This document shows positions 1-11,984 of a DNA stretch of 64,000 bases, one piece after another. Position 1 is the first letter of the stretch. Each line of letters begins with the position of its first letter. The stretch lies in assembly GCA_017165825.1 (NCBI GenBank), contig CM029384.1:21266529-21330528 (forward strand). The letters run 5' to 3'. The notes under the pieces are model-generated. The model was not told where the DNA came from, did no database searches, and was given only the letters and a program-made list of their open reading frames with translations. The translations under genes and the position numbers were made by a program. The DNA comes from Hepsetus odoe (lineage: Eukaryota > Chordata > Actinopteri > Characiformes > Hepsetidae).

Positions 1-493
1 TCTCAACAGGCCGGCACTACAAAGGACATGTTTAAATGATGCTCAAGCTTGTTACTTTTTGACCAAGCACTGGCGGATCAGATGAAGGCATCAAAAAGCA
101 GCCAACCTCACTCTCCAATTACTTCCATGCCACACCAACGTCACCAAGAAATTTACCCAGCGCAAAACTTTAGATTACACAAAAAGGCTGTGTGTCAGGC
201 TGAACTGTGACCATGCAATCAAAGATTTACTTACAAATCCCAAACGTTAGATTGCTTTCACTGCAGGAGACTAAATTGAAAGGACACACCTCAGAAAACT
301 CACTATCAGTACTACCACAAATCAATCTCAGATATCCATGTTCAAAGAGTATATACACCTTTGCTATCTATTTAGCTAAGATTTTACTAATTAAACGGAA
401 ACAGGGTTATTTTATTACTTATTTTTTATTGTATTTTTTGTATTTGACTATTTAACTACACTGTAGATGCCTGCTCATCTAATGCTTCTTCTC
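1..493. other. Non-coding, no feature recognised
   Basis: AT-rich single-copy-looking sequence. The only open frame (207-455) is short, of low complexity, and has no recognisable domain or splice context. I see no gene here. Confidence 0.5.
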
Positions 494-690
494 GGGGCAG
501 CGGTAGCCTAGTGGTGAGGGACTAGGTTCCAGGGTCAGAAGGCCGTGGGTTTGAAGACCAATAGGGTGCCTCAAGGTACTGTCCCCATCACTGCTGCACA
601 TTGTTTTTGGGTGAAAAGCAGTTGAATTTCATTGTGTCTCACTATGTGCTGTGGTGTGTTTCACAATGACAACATAGTCACTCTCACTTT
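494..690 (+). mobile_element. tRNA-derived SINE, degenerate copy
   Basis: It opens with ggggcagcggtagcctagtg, which resembles a tRNA A box, followed by a B-box-like stretch (gtgggtttgaag). The middle has the family's hallmark 'aaggtactgtccccatcactgc', here written only in part, and the end is cacaatgacaa followed by cactctcact. The copy is shortened and diverged compared with the full-length copy at 63061-63310. Confidence 0.8.
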
Positions 691-2990
691 TTTTTGAGTC
701 ATCAATCCATCTCATCGCAGAGATGTTGCATCATTACTACACAGAGCACAGCTTAATTACTCCACAGCCCAATACTTTATGTCTCAAGCCAACGCTTGGC
801 GCTAGGCATGGTGACCTAAGGCTGTTCATTAATGTGGCCCAGGCTTGTAAGTGATGTCTGATTTATTATAAAGAGTAAAAATGAACAAAGCCACGGACTA
901 CCAACAGCTACCAACTGCAATTTCAGAGCGTTGATGATGTCGCAAGTGTTTCTAGATCTGCTCTCCTTCCTGAGAAGGTTCCAGAAAATAGACCCTTCCA
1001 GACCCTGTCTGGATTGCAACATTCATCATGTTTTGCCACTGTTATAGATCACAGTAGCTCTGCTTGACAAGTCTGTGCCACTTTAAATATAAGCTGGATG
1101 TAATTTAAGTGGGTTTAGACTAGGAATGATTTGAGTGACTGTGAACGTCTTGCTAAAGTGTTCCCATCCTGGTTGCCTAGGCAACCCCCCACCAATGAAA
1201 AATGTTCTTTTATTGCTTGTTAGTGTATAAGCCTCATATTTTCCTATGCTAAATTGAAAAAAAAAACATTAACACTACAGGCTTGCTTGTCTCACCTAAA
1301 CTTTGCTTAAGGTTTAGTGGTGGAAATCTGGGGTATTGTTCCTTTACATTTCCAGAATTAAATCCATTTCTTATATCACATTGCTTGTTACACCTTAAGG
1401 CCAGTCATTCCAAAACTACAGGGAAAACTATTTGAATATGCAAATTTTATTATTGGCAAAGTGTGATGAAAAGGCATTGAAGGGGTCAGTAGCTCAAAAG
1501 CACAATACTGCTAATCAGAGATGGCATACTGTGCCATGGTTTCTTTAGCAGCTCAAGCTGTGCGCATTCAAGACAAATCCTTCTGCTTTTCAATCTGCCT
1601 TATTAAACAAAACTTCCTTTGGCTTTACATACAACTGCATACAAAAGCCTCTGACACCGTCCTTAACTTCTAGCTGTGGTGTAGAGGATCTTGTTTCTCT
1701 TGATTTTTCTTTCTTTCTTTTCGAATAATAAACAAACCAAACCAGCCCAGTTTGCTCACCCTGTCAACTAATAATTGGCTGGGATCCCCATTCAACACCG
1801 CTGTCCCCGAGTTGTCACAAATCTCATTTTGACCATTTTTAATAAGATCTTTTTGCCTTTCAGGAAGCACAGCTGGACCCTCCCCGTCTGAACAGGAGCG
1901 TCACAAAGCTGCATGCTTTAACCCCTATTCCATATCGTGACCTTCAGTTTGGAGATAACTGAACTAGGGCTGCAGCAGTGAATCGATTCAATGTTATTGA
2001 TTAGTGGCACACCTAATGCTCCATCAGTAATGTAACAGAAAGAGACAAGGTGGGGACTGGAGTCTAAGCCCCCAGAGCAGCTGTAAAAGGCTTCTTTTAA
2101 AGGTGAAATGCCTGGATAATCACTGCAACACACTGTTATAAGTCAGCTGTTCTATTCAATCGACAGCAAAAGCTGCAAAAACAATCATCGCAACAAGGAA
2201 CAAAGAGCGCTTTATTTTCTGCTTTTCAGCCTCATCAGATTTAGTGATGGGCAAAAATATAGTGTCTTGATTCACTGTGTCACAATGTGTCATTTTCTGA
2301 CATCTGATAAGTTGGAACAGGCAAAACAAATCATGTTGCTCGTTTAAAAATACCATTAAAATGAAAGTAAAAATAATTTTTGCACTAAATCGGATTAAAC
2401 AATTATCCTCCTTTTTATGAAGAAACAGGAAGGTGCAGAGTTTCTTGACGTACTGACAATATTGCAGTATTGTCTGAAAAGCTTTATTTAATTACAAAAT
2501 TCGTGCTGATTTATTCTGCTGGTTTAATGCTGGTTCTGATTCCTGTAAATATGTAGCATAATGATGCAGTCTGGTGATACTTGCTGCTTGTCTGTGTTTG
2601 ACTCGAAACACAAATCAGCAACAAATGGGACATCCGAGCTGCCCAGAGCAGTTTTATTCCTGGTGGTAGTTATAGGGTCAGGATGTATTTGAAGTGACCT
2701 GCAACATGTAATTTGCTCTAGAAGCCCTGCAACCCTGGTTGGGATACATCATTCAGTTAAAGAGAAATAATTTTACATCTTCAGGGGACTAGGACTGATC
2801 ATATTAAAAATTCCAGACTTCTTTCAGAGTCATTGTTCTTTTATGATTTTTTGCAATTAATGCAGATGCATTGGTAGAAACGAAAGTCATGTGGTCATGC
2901 AAGTCAGCTGAAATCCTAGCTGAAAGCCTGTTGGAATGACTTAAATACTATGCATAAGATATATCCTTTCCCTGACTCTGTTCAGGAACA
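691..2990. other. Non-coding stretch, no gene recognised
   Basis: I looked on the minus strand for later tmem114 exons, which should encode hydrophobic claudin-like helices, and found none. Short open frames at 816, 1670, 1918 and 2156 on the minus strand lack conserved motifs and plausible splice sites. There is no clear repeat in this stretch. Confidence 0.4.
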
Positions 2991-2994
2991 AAAT

Positions 2995-3325
2995 GTTTCT
3001 TTCTTCTACTTTCAGCTGCTCCCATAAGGGACCACCACATTGGATCAACCTTCTGCATATCTCCTTTCCTCTACATCTTGATCCTTTAAACCAGCTGCCT
3101 GCATGTCCTCTCTCACCACATCCATAAACCTCTTTCTGTCCTTCCTCTTCTCTTCCTCTTCTCCTCCATCTTCAGCATCCTTCTCCCAATATAACCATCG
3201 TCTCTCCTCTGGACATGTCCAAACCAACGCAACCTTGCTTCTCTAAATTTGTCTCCAAAACGTCCAACCTGAGCTGTCCCTCTAATATACTCATTTCTAA
3301 TCTTGTCCATTAATTCACAACCTAG
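2995..3325 (-). mobile_element. LINE fragment, C-terminal end of reverse-transcriptase ORF
   Basis: Reverse-strand translation gives MDKIRNEYIRGTAQVGRFGD, then WFGHVQRRDDGYIGRRMLKM and an Arg-rich tail, in two overlapping frames. This is the basic C-terminal tail found after the reverse transcriptase domain in a common fish non-LTR retrotransposon, probably RTE-like. The frame breaks at the Lys/Arg-rich part, so the copy is dead. The same segment occurs at 5290-5570 and 34255-34830. Confidence 0.8.
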
Positions 3326-3329
3326 ATAA

Positions 3330-4555
3330 CCTCGTCCATCAATGTGTGAAATTTAACAGTCAATCAATATAATGTATACAAAGTACAAAAAAGACCTGCT
3401 CTTATTGAACAGATGGCTTTTAACTATAGCAGCCTGCTGCGCGTGTTTTAGGACTAATGATTTTGCCAGTCTATCAGGATAACAGAAAGCCTGTGCTGCA
3501 CCAAATCCCACTCCAGTGTACATACTGATATTAGTGCAATTAGGACTGGTCTCTAAGAATGTGAACAGGCTAAAGCTAAGGAAAAAAGGGTGAACTTGAG
3601 CTCCTGATGTCTGTGCTGCAATTACTGTGCCACTCAGCACCCTCTCCATTTCATTCAGAGCAATTTTTTATGCTTCTAGAAGCTTTTTCAGCCCATATAC
3701 CATGAAAAAAAAACATCAGCTTCAACAGTAGATTTCCTCTTTATAGCAGAAACCATTAGGCCAACCATAAAATCACAGTCAACACCTTTTACAGAGTAGA
3801 CTGAAGCAAAGGTCAACAAAAGCACCATTATACAAGGCACTGGGTTTTTTGAAAGGTTCCATATCGTACATTTTCACTTTATTTATTTATTTTTTTTATC
3901 CACCATAAAATACACTAAATGATGTTCATGTGTTTTTGTGTAACAAAAGCAGTCTTTTTTCATGACTTTTTCATTCACTCTAATTTTTTTACATCACCAT
4001 TTACCTAATACTTTATTCCTTACAATTAAACAGGCTGTTTTTGTTGCTGTACTTTTAAGACTGCTATATGTAAATGACCCCCGTCCTTGTTGGCTGTTTT
4101 AAATCTCATTTTAAACAGAAAACAGATAAGATGGACAGCTCTGGAAATGCATTGGTTTCATTTCAGACATTACAGAAACAGTGAATTCAATGCAGACTGT
4201 TTTGTAAGCTTAGTTAAATATATGCACTCTATGGATTAGGCAGTGAACAGTTTACACTGAAGCTTATATGTTGCATTTAAACCCTAAAACATTCAATTTT
4301 TTAATTATCTGAGGTCCTTAAAAGGTGAATGTTAAATTTCAAACTAATACTTTTTTCACCCCCTACCCTAAATGAGTTTTGCATTGAACCTCTGAGGCAA
4401 TGGCAGTTACTAATTCTTACTAACTTTAACTGCTTAAATTATGCATAACCTATCATGTTGTATATTGCCATCTCACATTGACTTTTTCATGTTGTTACAG
4501 ATGAACCTAACCTGTATGGCTAGGTTCAAGTACAGGGGTGGAGTGCAAAGCTGTA
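3330..4555. other. Non-coding stretch with one unexplained minus-strand open frame
   Basis: A 98-codon frame at 3353-3649 (minus) contains the phrase YTGVGFGAAQAFCYPD, which I cannot place in a family. It has no supporting splice sites or repeats that I can see. The rest is AT-rich with no recognisable feature. Confidence 0.35.
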
Positions 4556-5570
4556 TTAACTGAAGAGGGATAAAGCTGATCAGCCACAGCATGAGGGTGT
4601 TGGTGGAAAAGTACAGATAAGGTCAGAGGGAGTTGCATTGTGTCTTTGTGGACTTGGAGAAAGCATATTACAGGGTGCCAAGGGAGGAGTTGTGGTTTTG
4701 TTTGAGGAAGTCATAAGTGGTAGAGAAGTATGTGAGAGTAGTTCAGGATGTGCATGAGGGCAGTGCAATAGTGGTAAGGCTCTCAGTAGGAATGACTGAG
4801 ATCCACAGCAAGAGTAGGGAGCAGCTTGAGGAGACCCTGGGGAGGTGGAGATATGCTCTAGAGAAGAGAGGAAAGAGAGTCAGTAGGACAAAGAGAGAAT
4901 GCATGAGTGTGAATGAAAGGGAGAGGGAATAAATGCGATGTAAATGGAGGAGTTTAACTACTTGAGGTCAGCAGTTAGGAATGGATGGAGAAGTTAAGCT
5001 GTAGTGATCTGTGACAGATGGGTACATTTATAGCATTTAGCTCTTATCCAAAGCAGCTTCCAGTTCCTGATTACAGGGACAAGGGTCTTGCTTAGGAACC
5101 TAATGGTGGTCATGCTAGAGGTGGGATTTGAACTTGCGCTCTCTTGATCCATAGAGCCATAGGCAAGTACCCTACCACTAGACCACCACCATAAGAGATG
5201 ATGGCATGGACAGGCAGCATAGCTGGAGGTGGTTAACGATGCTAAGCTTAGCATTGGGAGTGACGATTAAGGTTTAAGTATAAATCTTTTGAGGGACAGT
5301 TCAGGTTGGACGGTTTGAAGACAAATTGCATTGGTTTGGACATGCCCAGAGGAAAGACGAGGATTCTGTTGAGAGAAGGATGTTGAGGATGGAGCTGCCA
5401 GGCAAGAGGATGAGAGGAAGGACAAAGAGGAGGTTTATGGGTGTGGTGGGAGAGGAGATCCAGGTATGAAAGTGGAAGACCCAGAGCACTGGAAGGAATG
5501 GAAATGGATGATCCACTAACTAGGGCAGCTGAAAGAATAAGATTAATGTGGATGGTAAATTAAGATAAGG
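4556..5570 (+). mobile_element. LINE fragment with internal deletions and an inserted SINE
   Basis: Pieces of the reverse-transcriptase ORF are readable in order. Near 4640 is HCVFVDLEKAYYRVPREELW, where the expected second catalytic region begins. Then come VEKYVRVVQDVHEGS (about 4720), SREQLEETLGRWRYALEKRG (about 4815) and, after a SINE on the opposite strand at 5028-5192, the tail HWFGHAQRKDEDSVERRMLR (about 5330). Several segments, including the part expected to carry the catalytic aspartate pair, are missing. It is a long-dead copy of the family also seen at 2995, 11985 and 34255. Confidence 0.85.
5028..5192 (-). mobile_element. SINE of a second tRNA-derived family, nested in a LINE
   Basis: Read on the minus strand it starts with a tRNA-like A box (tggtggtctagtggtagggt) and a B box (ggttcaaatcc type), and ends with a 'ggataagagctaaatgcta' tail. 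The same layout is seen on the plus strand at 10480-10692. The LINE sequence resumes on its far side, so this SINE landed after the LINE. Confidence 0.75.
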
Positions 5571-5574
5571 GGAG

Positions 5575-6635
5575 TTTAATTCTTTAGACCAGTGTAATTC
5601 TTTATAATAGTAATCAAACTTAAACCTCCAAGTGCCACGTATGAGTCATCACTGACGAGTCATCCTAATACTTAACAGCTGTCTGATTCAGCAGAGCTGG
5701 CATCTTTCCTCCTGGCATCTGTTGCACTAGAATGTTACACTCGATTTTGCAGATGTATTCAGTGTTTCTGGCAAAAAGGACATACCAAAACAGGAAGACC
5801 AGGAAACATTACATTACGCGTGTGGACATTTATTTCTAATTAGGATAGCAGGGGTGCTAGAGCCTATCCCAGCAGGTTTAGGAAGAATAAACACTAATAG
5901 GTCACAGCGAGGAAAGACAAAACAGTCAGACCAAAGCAATTTAGCATTTCTCATCCTTGTCTTTAGACTGTGGGTGCAAAGACTATATAAAAAGGACCCA
6001 GGCCACCTTAACTGGGAATTAAAACTCAAAACCGTCCCGCTGTGAGGTCACAGCACTAACCAGTGCACCACCTTGTTTCCCATAGCCACACTAATTTTAT
6101 TCCAAAAGAAAAGCCACAGGCTTTCTGAAACAGATGCTGTAAATGTTCTTTACGGATATGTCACTAATTCTCTTTTTTTGTTGTTGTTCATATTGTAAAT
6201 TGTAATCAGGCAATAAGGTGTGTAAAAATGCTTGCTTGTTGTGTTGGGCTTTGTTCTGGTGGAGTCTACTGTGGGTTGGGGGATTCATAGTATTTAAAAT
6301 GTTTATTTAAGCAAGAGAAGTTGTTAAAGAAAGGAGACAGTTGTTTGCCAATAAATATGGATCTCTCAACTTCAGACCTCCTAATTAGGAAACCTTCTGG
6401 TTTGATCCTTTTTGTTAGTGAAATTGGATGCTCCATGTTTTATAAACATGGCTGGTACTATTAACTTGGGCCCTTGTCCATCTATATATGATAAACAAAG
6501 TGGGCTGTCCTGCTTGACTCATAGGCAAAAAAGGACACCAAAACACTGTGAATGTGGTGTGTTCAAGACTCCTGAATGTTCATATATCGTATGTGTATTA
6601 TTCCTGGAGCTGACAGGTCGTTAGATTGCAATTTA
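5575..6635. other. Non-coding, mostly featureless
   Basis: Apart from the decayed repeat at 5836-6080 there is no recognisable element. The open frames at 5854 (plus) and 5814 (minus) are translations of that repeat. No gene is supported. Confidence 0.45.
5836..6080 (-). repeat. Degenerate dispersed retroelement tail
   Basis: On the minus strand it contains a shortened form of a sequence widespread in fish genomes: 'gggataggctctagc', followed farther away by remnants of a header with 'gtgctgtgacctcacagc'. Related copies are at 21375, 36560, 44890 and 56225. It is too diverged to classify precisely. Confidence 0.5.
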
Positions 6636-6639
6636 CACT

Positions 6640-7500
6640 GAGGGAGGGTAGATAACTTGTTAGTTTTACAGTTAATCCTCTACCAACTGTAAAAAGTCGG
6701 GGCGTCACAATTAACTCAGATCTATCTCTAGATACACACATTGGAAACTTTATTAAAACATTCCTGAGAAGCGCACACGCTGGATAAAAATTAATACATT
6801 GCCTCAAGACTAGATTATTGTAATGCCCTGCTGTCAGGATGTTCCAGTAGAAGCCTTCATAAACTCCAATTAGTCCAAAATGTTTTGATTACATTACTAC
6901 GTCGGCTTCCAGTCAAACTCTGCATCAACTATAAAGTTCTATAATTGACTTATAAAGTCCGAAAGGGCCTCGCTTCCGAGTATCTCTCCGAGCTTATCTC
7001 CAGTTACTAACTTTTGCACGCACCTAGATTGCAAGTTGCTGGCAATCTACTAGTTCACAGAGTTTTAAAAACTGCAACAGGGGAAGAGACTTTTCATTTA
7101 AAGCCCTCCATCACTGAAATAGTCTAGACTAAAAACCTGTTTGTTTAGTCAGGCTTTTAGCAATTAATCTGCCCATTAGTTCAAAGGTGTAGATCTAGCG
7201 GTTAAAGACACAGACAGTTATTGTAAACTTGGATGCTGGTGCTGTAGTTGTGGTGTGGGGGATGAAAGGTCTCAGGGTGCTATCATGTTTGTAAAACCCT
7301 CAGCTCTATCCTTTTTAGTTTGGCTGCAGTGGCTAGATCTGCGGGAGTCACAGCGTTTCACTCTTTAAATTCATTTAAATTAGTCTGCATCCTGTAAGTT
7401 CAAACAGAACTAATTCTCTTTTTCTCTATTTTCTGAGATGAATGACTGCCCACCACCTGTATGATGGGCAGTGTATGTATTTCCTGAAAGAAATCAATCC
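6640..7500 (+). mobile_element. L2-like LINE, 3' portion
   Basis: The sequence reads as a shattered copy of the C-terminal part of an L2-type reverse-transcriptase ORF. Recognisable bits, in changing frames, are GVTINSDLSLDTHIGN-like residues near 6700, 'ctagattattgtaatgccct' (LDYCNAL) near 6810, and LHKLQLVQN-like and LRRLPVKLCINYK-like residues near 6860-6930. A non-coding 3' end follows with 'atgaatgactgcccacca'. Many stops and frameshifts show it is inactive. Confidence 0.75.
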
Positions 7501-7742
7501 AAATCCAAATCGGTTACCGCGAGGGTTTCTGCTTTCAGACTCTTTTTCCTGCCACTACTACAGATCAGCTACATCACATTTGATCACCTGCATGTGCTGC
7601 TTGCACAACCAAGACTAAACAAAGCTACACTGACTTAAACAGGACTAAAACTATTAGCTCAAAACTATTTATTGAACTGTTGTGGACCTCATTTCTACTA
7701 ACTCAGATTGTAATCACTGTTTAAATCTATTTAACTTATAAA

Positions 7743-8003
7743 AGGGCAGCAGTGGTCTAGTGGTTAGGGAGTTGCCCATGCATCGGAAGATTGTGGGTTC
7801 AATTCCCCTCTCCAGTAGGTTGCCCTGAGGTACCTTTGAGCAGGGTACTGTCCCCGTCACTGCTCCCCGGGCACTTTCAGTAGCTGCCCACTGTTGCATG
7901 GTGTTTGAGTGCATGGGTTAAATGCAGAGGTCCAGTTTCCTTGTGGTTCACTGTGTGCTGTGCTGTGACCTCGCAATGACAAGGGTTGTTACTTTTCACT
8001 TGA
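7743..8003 (+). mobile_element. tRNA-derived SINE, near full length
   Basis: A complete head (gggcagcagtggtctagtgg, B box gggttcaattcc), the central 'ggtactgtccccgtcactgc', the 'aaatgcagaggtcca' block and the tail (gcaatgacaagggttgttac) are all present. Together with the copy at 63061 it best represents the family in this window. Confidence 0.9.
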
Positions 8004-9256
8004 CTTGGACCTATATCACTGACAGCAAGATGTAATGTGACTGGCTTAAAATTTTAGAATCTGAATTGCTTTTCTCCAAGCAGCAAATAATAGCCATCTT
8101 CATTTATGTGAGGAAATCCCAGTGGGGGTTGCTTTGGGGTTTCATAGTGCCAACGCAGTTGAAATCTCCATAGTAACAGCAACTCTTTGACTGATGGAGC
8201 TCATTTTAAAACTATGGACCATGTATTTTTTATGAGGAACAAAGCACATTTTGGTTGAAATCAGACTGATGAACAGCTTTGACCAAAATATATACCTACA
8301 TTTTGTAATCTGTTGGCTCATGTTAAACGTGCTGTGCGCATTTAAAGTGTTATGAAAATCTGTTCTCCTACGGTGATTATGAGTTCCTCTCTGATTAGTT
8401 ATATATATAAATCATTTCACTTCTTTTTTTCTGGCCCTAGGGTAACTGTACACTTATTGTTAGATGGACGAACTGCAAGGTCTGGGGCAAAGCTGCAAAA
8501 TACCTAAAGAGCAAGAAAATCCCCTCGCAGAACTCTGCTCTGGTCATGTTCATAAAAATGCTGCAGAGCAATAAACATACAGTATAGCCAGCTTGTGGCT
8601 ACATCTTTAATCTCAAGGGCTTACCTTCGTAACCACAACTCATTACAGAAACCCTGCAATTTTGGAGAAACCCTGCTGAAATGATCGTGTCAATCATTCC
8701 TCCACAGCATCTTCCTTAGCCTCTCTGGTGAAAGCAGTGTGATCATAGCTTGACCAGAGGATATTGTAGTCATTGATCAAAAGAAAATTTCAACTCAGAG
8801 GAACTTCTCAGTCTAAAGGGTGATGAGCTGGATAGGTGTTTGACTGTGTATGTTTATTGAGTGTGTGCATTTGAAAAATGCAGGCTTATTACACAGTTAT
8901 TAATCTTAAGGGGTGTTATCCGGTATTAATTATTCAGGGACTACTTTAAAACTGCAAGTTATGTATTATGAGATTGAGGAACTGCTTAGTGTCCCTTTCA
9001 AGACTTCTTTTCCTACTGCACTCTACCTGCTACACTTCACATCAGACATGCTGCATTTCACTTTGTGTTAAAAAAAAGTCCTAAATATATCAGTAATCAC
9101 TGATGACTGGCATGAAATTCATTAGTGGAACTGGGAGTTTTCCTAAGTAGGGAGACTGCCTTTCTCATTCTTAATGTTGGCTTAGATGTCTAGAAGTTGT
9201 CAGGGCACAACTCATTTGGAGATTACAGGTTCAATTCTTGGCAATGCCACAGCCAT
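8004..9256. other. Non-coding stretch, no feature recognised
   Basis: No coding exon, recognised repeat or RNA gene was seen. It contains a short AT run near 8400 and otherwise ordinary AT-rich sequence. Confidence 0.4.
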
Positions 9257-9481
9257 TGGGGCAGCGGTGGTCTAGTTGGCCACAGATCGGAAGATTGTGG
9301 GTTCGATTCCCTCACCAGTAGGTTGCCCTGGGGTACCCTTGAGCAAGGTACCGTCCACTGCTCCCCAGTCGCTTTCAATAGCTGCTGCTCATGTATGCAT
9401 GGGTGAAACGCAGAGGTTGAATTTGGTTGTGTTGTGCAGTGTGCTGTGCTGCGTTTCACAAAGGTTGTCACTTTCACTTTA
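9257..9481 (+). mobile_element. tRNA-derived SINE with a short internal deletion
   Basis: The head ggggcagcggtggtctagtt runs straight into cacagatcggaagattgtgg, so part of the A-box-to-B-box spacer is lost. The B box (gggttcgattccc) is intact and the tail ends in a tcactttcacttt. It sits 18 bases upstream of another copy in the same orientation. Confidence 0.85.
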
Positions 9482-9499
9482 ATCTTTGAGCACAACTGA

Positions 9500-9751
9500 G
9501 GGGCAGTGATGGCCTAGTGATTAGGGAGTTTGCCCCAGCTAGGAAGATGGTGAGTTCAGTTCCCTCACCAGTAGGTTGCACTGAGGTACCCTTGAGCAAG
9601 GTACCATCCCCGTCATTGCTGCCCGGGTGCTTTCAATATCTGCCCCCTGCTGCATGTGTATGTATAGGTGAAACGCAGAGGTTGAATTTCATTGTGTTGT
9701 GCTGTGCTGTGCTGCATTTCACAATGACAAGGGTAGTCACTTTCACTTTTT
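9500..9751 (+). mobile_element. tRNA-derived SINE, tandem neighbour
   Basis: Same family and orientation as the copy ending at 9481: ggggcagtgatggcctagtg head, mutated B box (tgagttcagttccc), central 'gtaccatccccgtcattgct' block and tail cacaatgacaagggtagtca. The two copies are diverged from each other, so they look like separate insertions and not a recent tandem duplication. Confidence 0.88.
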
Positions 9752-10479
9752 CAGTGTACAATGAGTCCAACAGGGCTCTTTATGATTGAGAAGGATGGTT
9801 ACCTTTCTGACTAAGATTCTTTCCCAAATTACTCAGTAAAATTACTGTTAATGGTTTCACGTCTCTTTTGAGAATAATAGAGGGTCTTGAGGATTTTCAG
9901 GGCTGCAGAAAGGTTCTTGTATCCTTTCCCAGATCTGTCTTTACACAATCCTCTCTCTGAGGTATACAGACAAGACTCTGTATATTATGATTTGGTACAC
10001 CAACAGCAATGAGACCTTGAGATCTTATATAATCAGTATGTGCCTTTCCTCCTAATGTAGCACAAGTGTAGGTGGACTCCTGACAAGTTACACCTCAAGG
10101 ACCACTGGAAAAAGGAGCATTCAGATTTCAGTTCTAACGAAGGATCTAAATGCTTTAAAGGGGTATTTCAGTCTTTCATTCTTAATACATTAACAAAACT
10201 CAAAACCCTGTTTTTGCTTTTCATTTTAAGATTTTAGTAACCCCTTTCAGTGCGATACTATAGAAAACTGCAAAGGTTCTGAAAATTTTCCACGAGCATT
10301 GTTTAAGGCCACTGCGGCTTTAAAATGGATGAGGAGTGAAGATACAAGATAGATGGCCTTAATAAAGTGGCTCACATGTGTATACATACACTGTATAATC
10401 CAAGAAGTAAATGTATCACGATGAGTAGTTAGGTCAGAGGAAGTTGATACTTGGTAATCAGGCACTGGTATAAAAAAGG
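9752..10479. other. Non-coding stretch, no feature recognised
   Basis: No exon or repeat recognised. The open frame at 10247-10465 (minus) has no supporting feature. Confidence 0.4.
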
Positions 10480-10692
10480 GGTGGTGGTGGTCTGGTGGTA
10501 GGAAACTTGCCTATTCATGCCTATGTACCAAGTGATCACAGGTTCAAATCCCACCTCCAGCGCTACCACTATTGGATTCCTGAGCAAAACTCTTAACCCT
10601 AACTTGCTCCAGGGGGACTGTCCCTGTAATCAGGACATGGATGGTTTCTCTGGATAAAAGCAGCTGCTAAATGCCATAAAAGTACATGTTTA
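10480..10692 (+). mobile_element. SINE of the second tRNA-derived family
   Basis: It has an A-box-like start (ggtggtggtctggtggtagg), a B box (caggttcaaatcccac), a middle 'ttgctccagggggactgtcc' and an end 'ggataaaagcagctgctaaa' followed by tgccataaaa. The head and tail differ from the more numerous SINE family here. The minus-strand copy at 5028-5192 matches this layout. Confidence 0.8.
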
Positions 10693-11519
10693 AAATAGTG
10701 ATTTCCAGTCTGAGACACACGTCACAACTTGGTTGTACTTTCCTACTTAGCGTGCCCCAACCCTGAAGAACAGAAAGCTTGTCTATTGTTTTCTACAGCA
10801 GTCAGATGTGGCATGGTTCTCAAGTGGATAGGTGAATTGATTGAAGGCATTAATATGGGCTGTTCTCAGCAGGCGTTTTGGCTTTTTAGTAAGAAAAAGG
10901 AAATAATGGTGCAGGGAGTGCCGGCAGGTGGGCTAACCCGAATTAGTTGTGAAAATCATGGCATGCTGCTTGGCAGAGCACTTCTTACAGATGTCTCACA
11001 CACAGCTGCGCTTCTTCCCCGAGCCGACCTTGTATCCATGGGAACCCAAAGAAGAGGGAATGATCCTGGGGCATGGTTTTCAGAGCCCTTTCACATGTGA
11101 GGAGGGACTGGCATATGTGTACGTGCGGACAGTAATGGCACTCTTAAGCATAGACTGCTAATCGAATGCTTAATGATTGAAAGCATTGCAGTCATGCCAC
11201 GATCTCATTACATTGTTTGAAAATGTCAGCACTTCTTTGTTTCAGCTCTGCTTTGTGGGATGAGAAATGGCCCAAATTGACTCTGAACAAAATGCAGTTA
11301 CATTTCTTTACAAGGACTTTTGAACTTTTTTGCCATTTCAGGGATACACTCCAAAAGATGTCAGAAGGATTCTAGTTATCATAGCGTTATCAAAAAAGAA
11401 ATACTTTTGGACTGCGGAACAGCTGCAAACTGCAGAAGATGTACAAGAGCTAACATCACAAAAACAATAAATCACAACATTAAAATAATGTGCAGGTCCC
11501 ATTCATGCGATCAAAACAT
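10693..11519. other. Non-coding or unassigned stretch holding a 123-codon open frame
   Basis: Two overlapping plus-strand frames, 10729-11100 and 10949-11161, are longer than usual for this base composition. The second includes HTQLRFFPEPTLYPWEPKEE. A possible splice acceptor (cttcttacag) precedes the codons at 10990. I do not recognise either product, and no clear donor or neighbouring exon was identified, so I do not call a gene. A conserved non-coding element or an old pseudogene is also possible. Confidence 0.3.
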
Positions 11520-11905
11520 CTCTGACCTGTTGAGATTCCACAGGACCTCTGGAAGCTGTGCTGTGGTATCTGGCACCAAGGCATTGGCAGAAGATTAAGC
11601 TCTGTAAGTTGTTAGGTGGAGGCTCTATTAATCAGACTATATTGTTCTGGCTATATTCACTTTTGGGGAAGTCAAGAACTTTGGCTCTGCATCATGTTCC
11701 TCAAAACAGTCCTGAAGAGTTATCCTGAAGTGTGACAGTATTATCCTGCTTAAAAAGCCTACTGCCATTAAGAAATATCACGGGACAGGGGTCAGCATGA
11801 AAGGTGTCTCCTTTCTATCACAGCTAGTGTTAACATTTGCAGCAATTTGTGCTGCAGTAGATCTTCTAGAGGATTAGACCAGAGGACCTAGTCTTTGCTG
11901 CCCAC
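11520..11905 (-). mobile_element. Tc1/mariner-like transposon remnant
   Basis: The plus strand shows the antisense of a widespread fish transposase. Phrases such as 'gttgagattccacaggacct', 'tatctggcaccaaggcattg', 'catcatgttcctcaaaacag' and 'gacaggggtcagcatgaaag' follow each other in family order, with the central part of the gene deleted. No open frame survives. The copy at 32636-33010 is the same family in the same orientation. Confidence 0.65.
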
Positions 11906-11984
11906 TATAAAAAAAAATCATTGATCACTTGTTGTGCTTCCTTTAACAAATTTTAGTAGTAACCACTGCATACAGGGAACAACC

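Noticed and set aside
3353..3649. 98-codon minus-strand frame with YTGVGFGAAQAFCYPD
   Set aside because: Considered as a small mitochondrial membrane protein because of the Gly-rich segment, but no real family match, splice context or neighbour supports it.
9197..9789. Several overlapping open frames of 68-90 codons
   Set aside because: They are translations of the two tandem SINE copies; the same peptide phrases appear wherever this SINE occurs.
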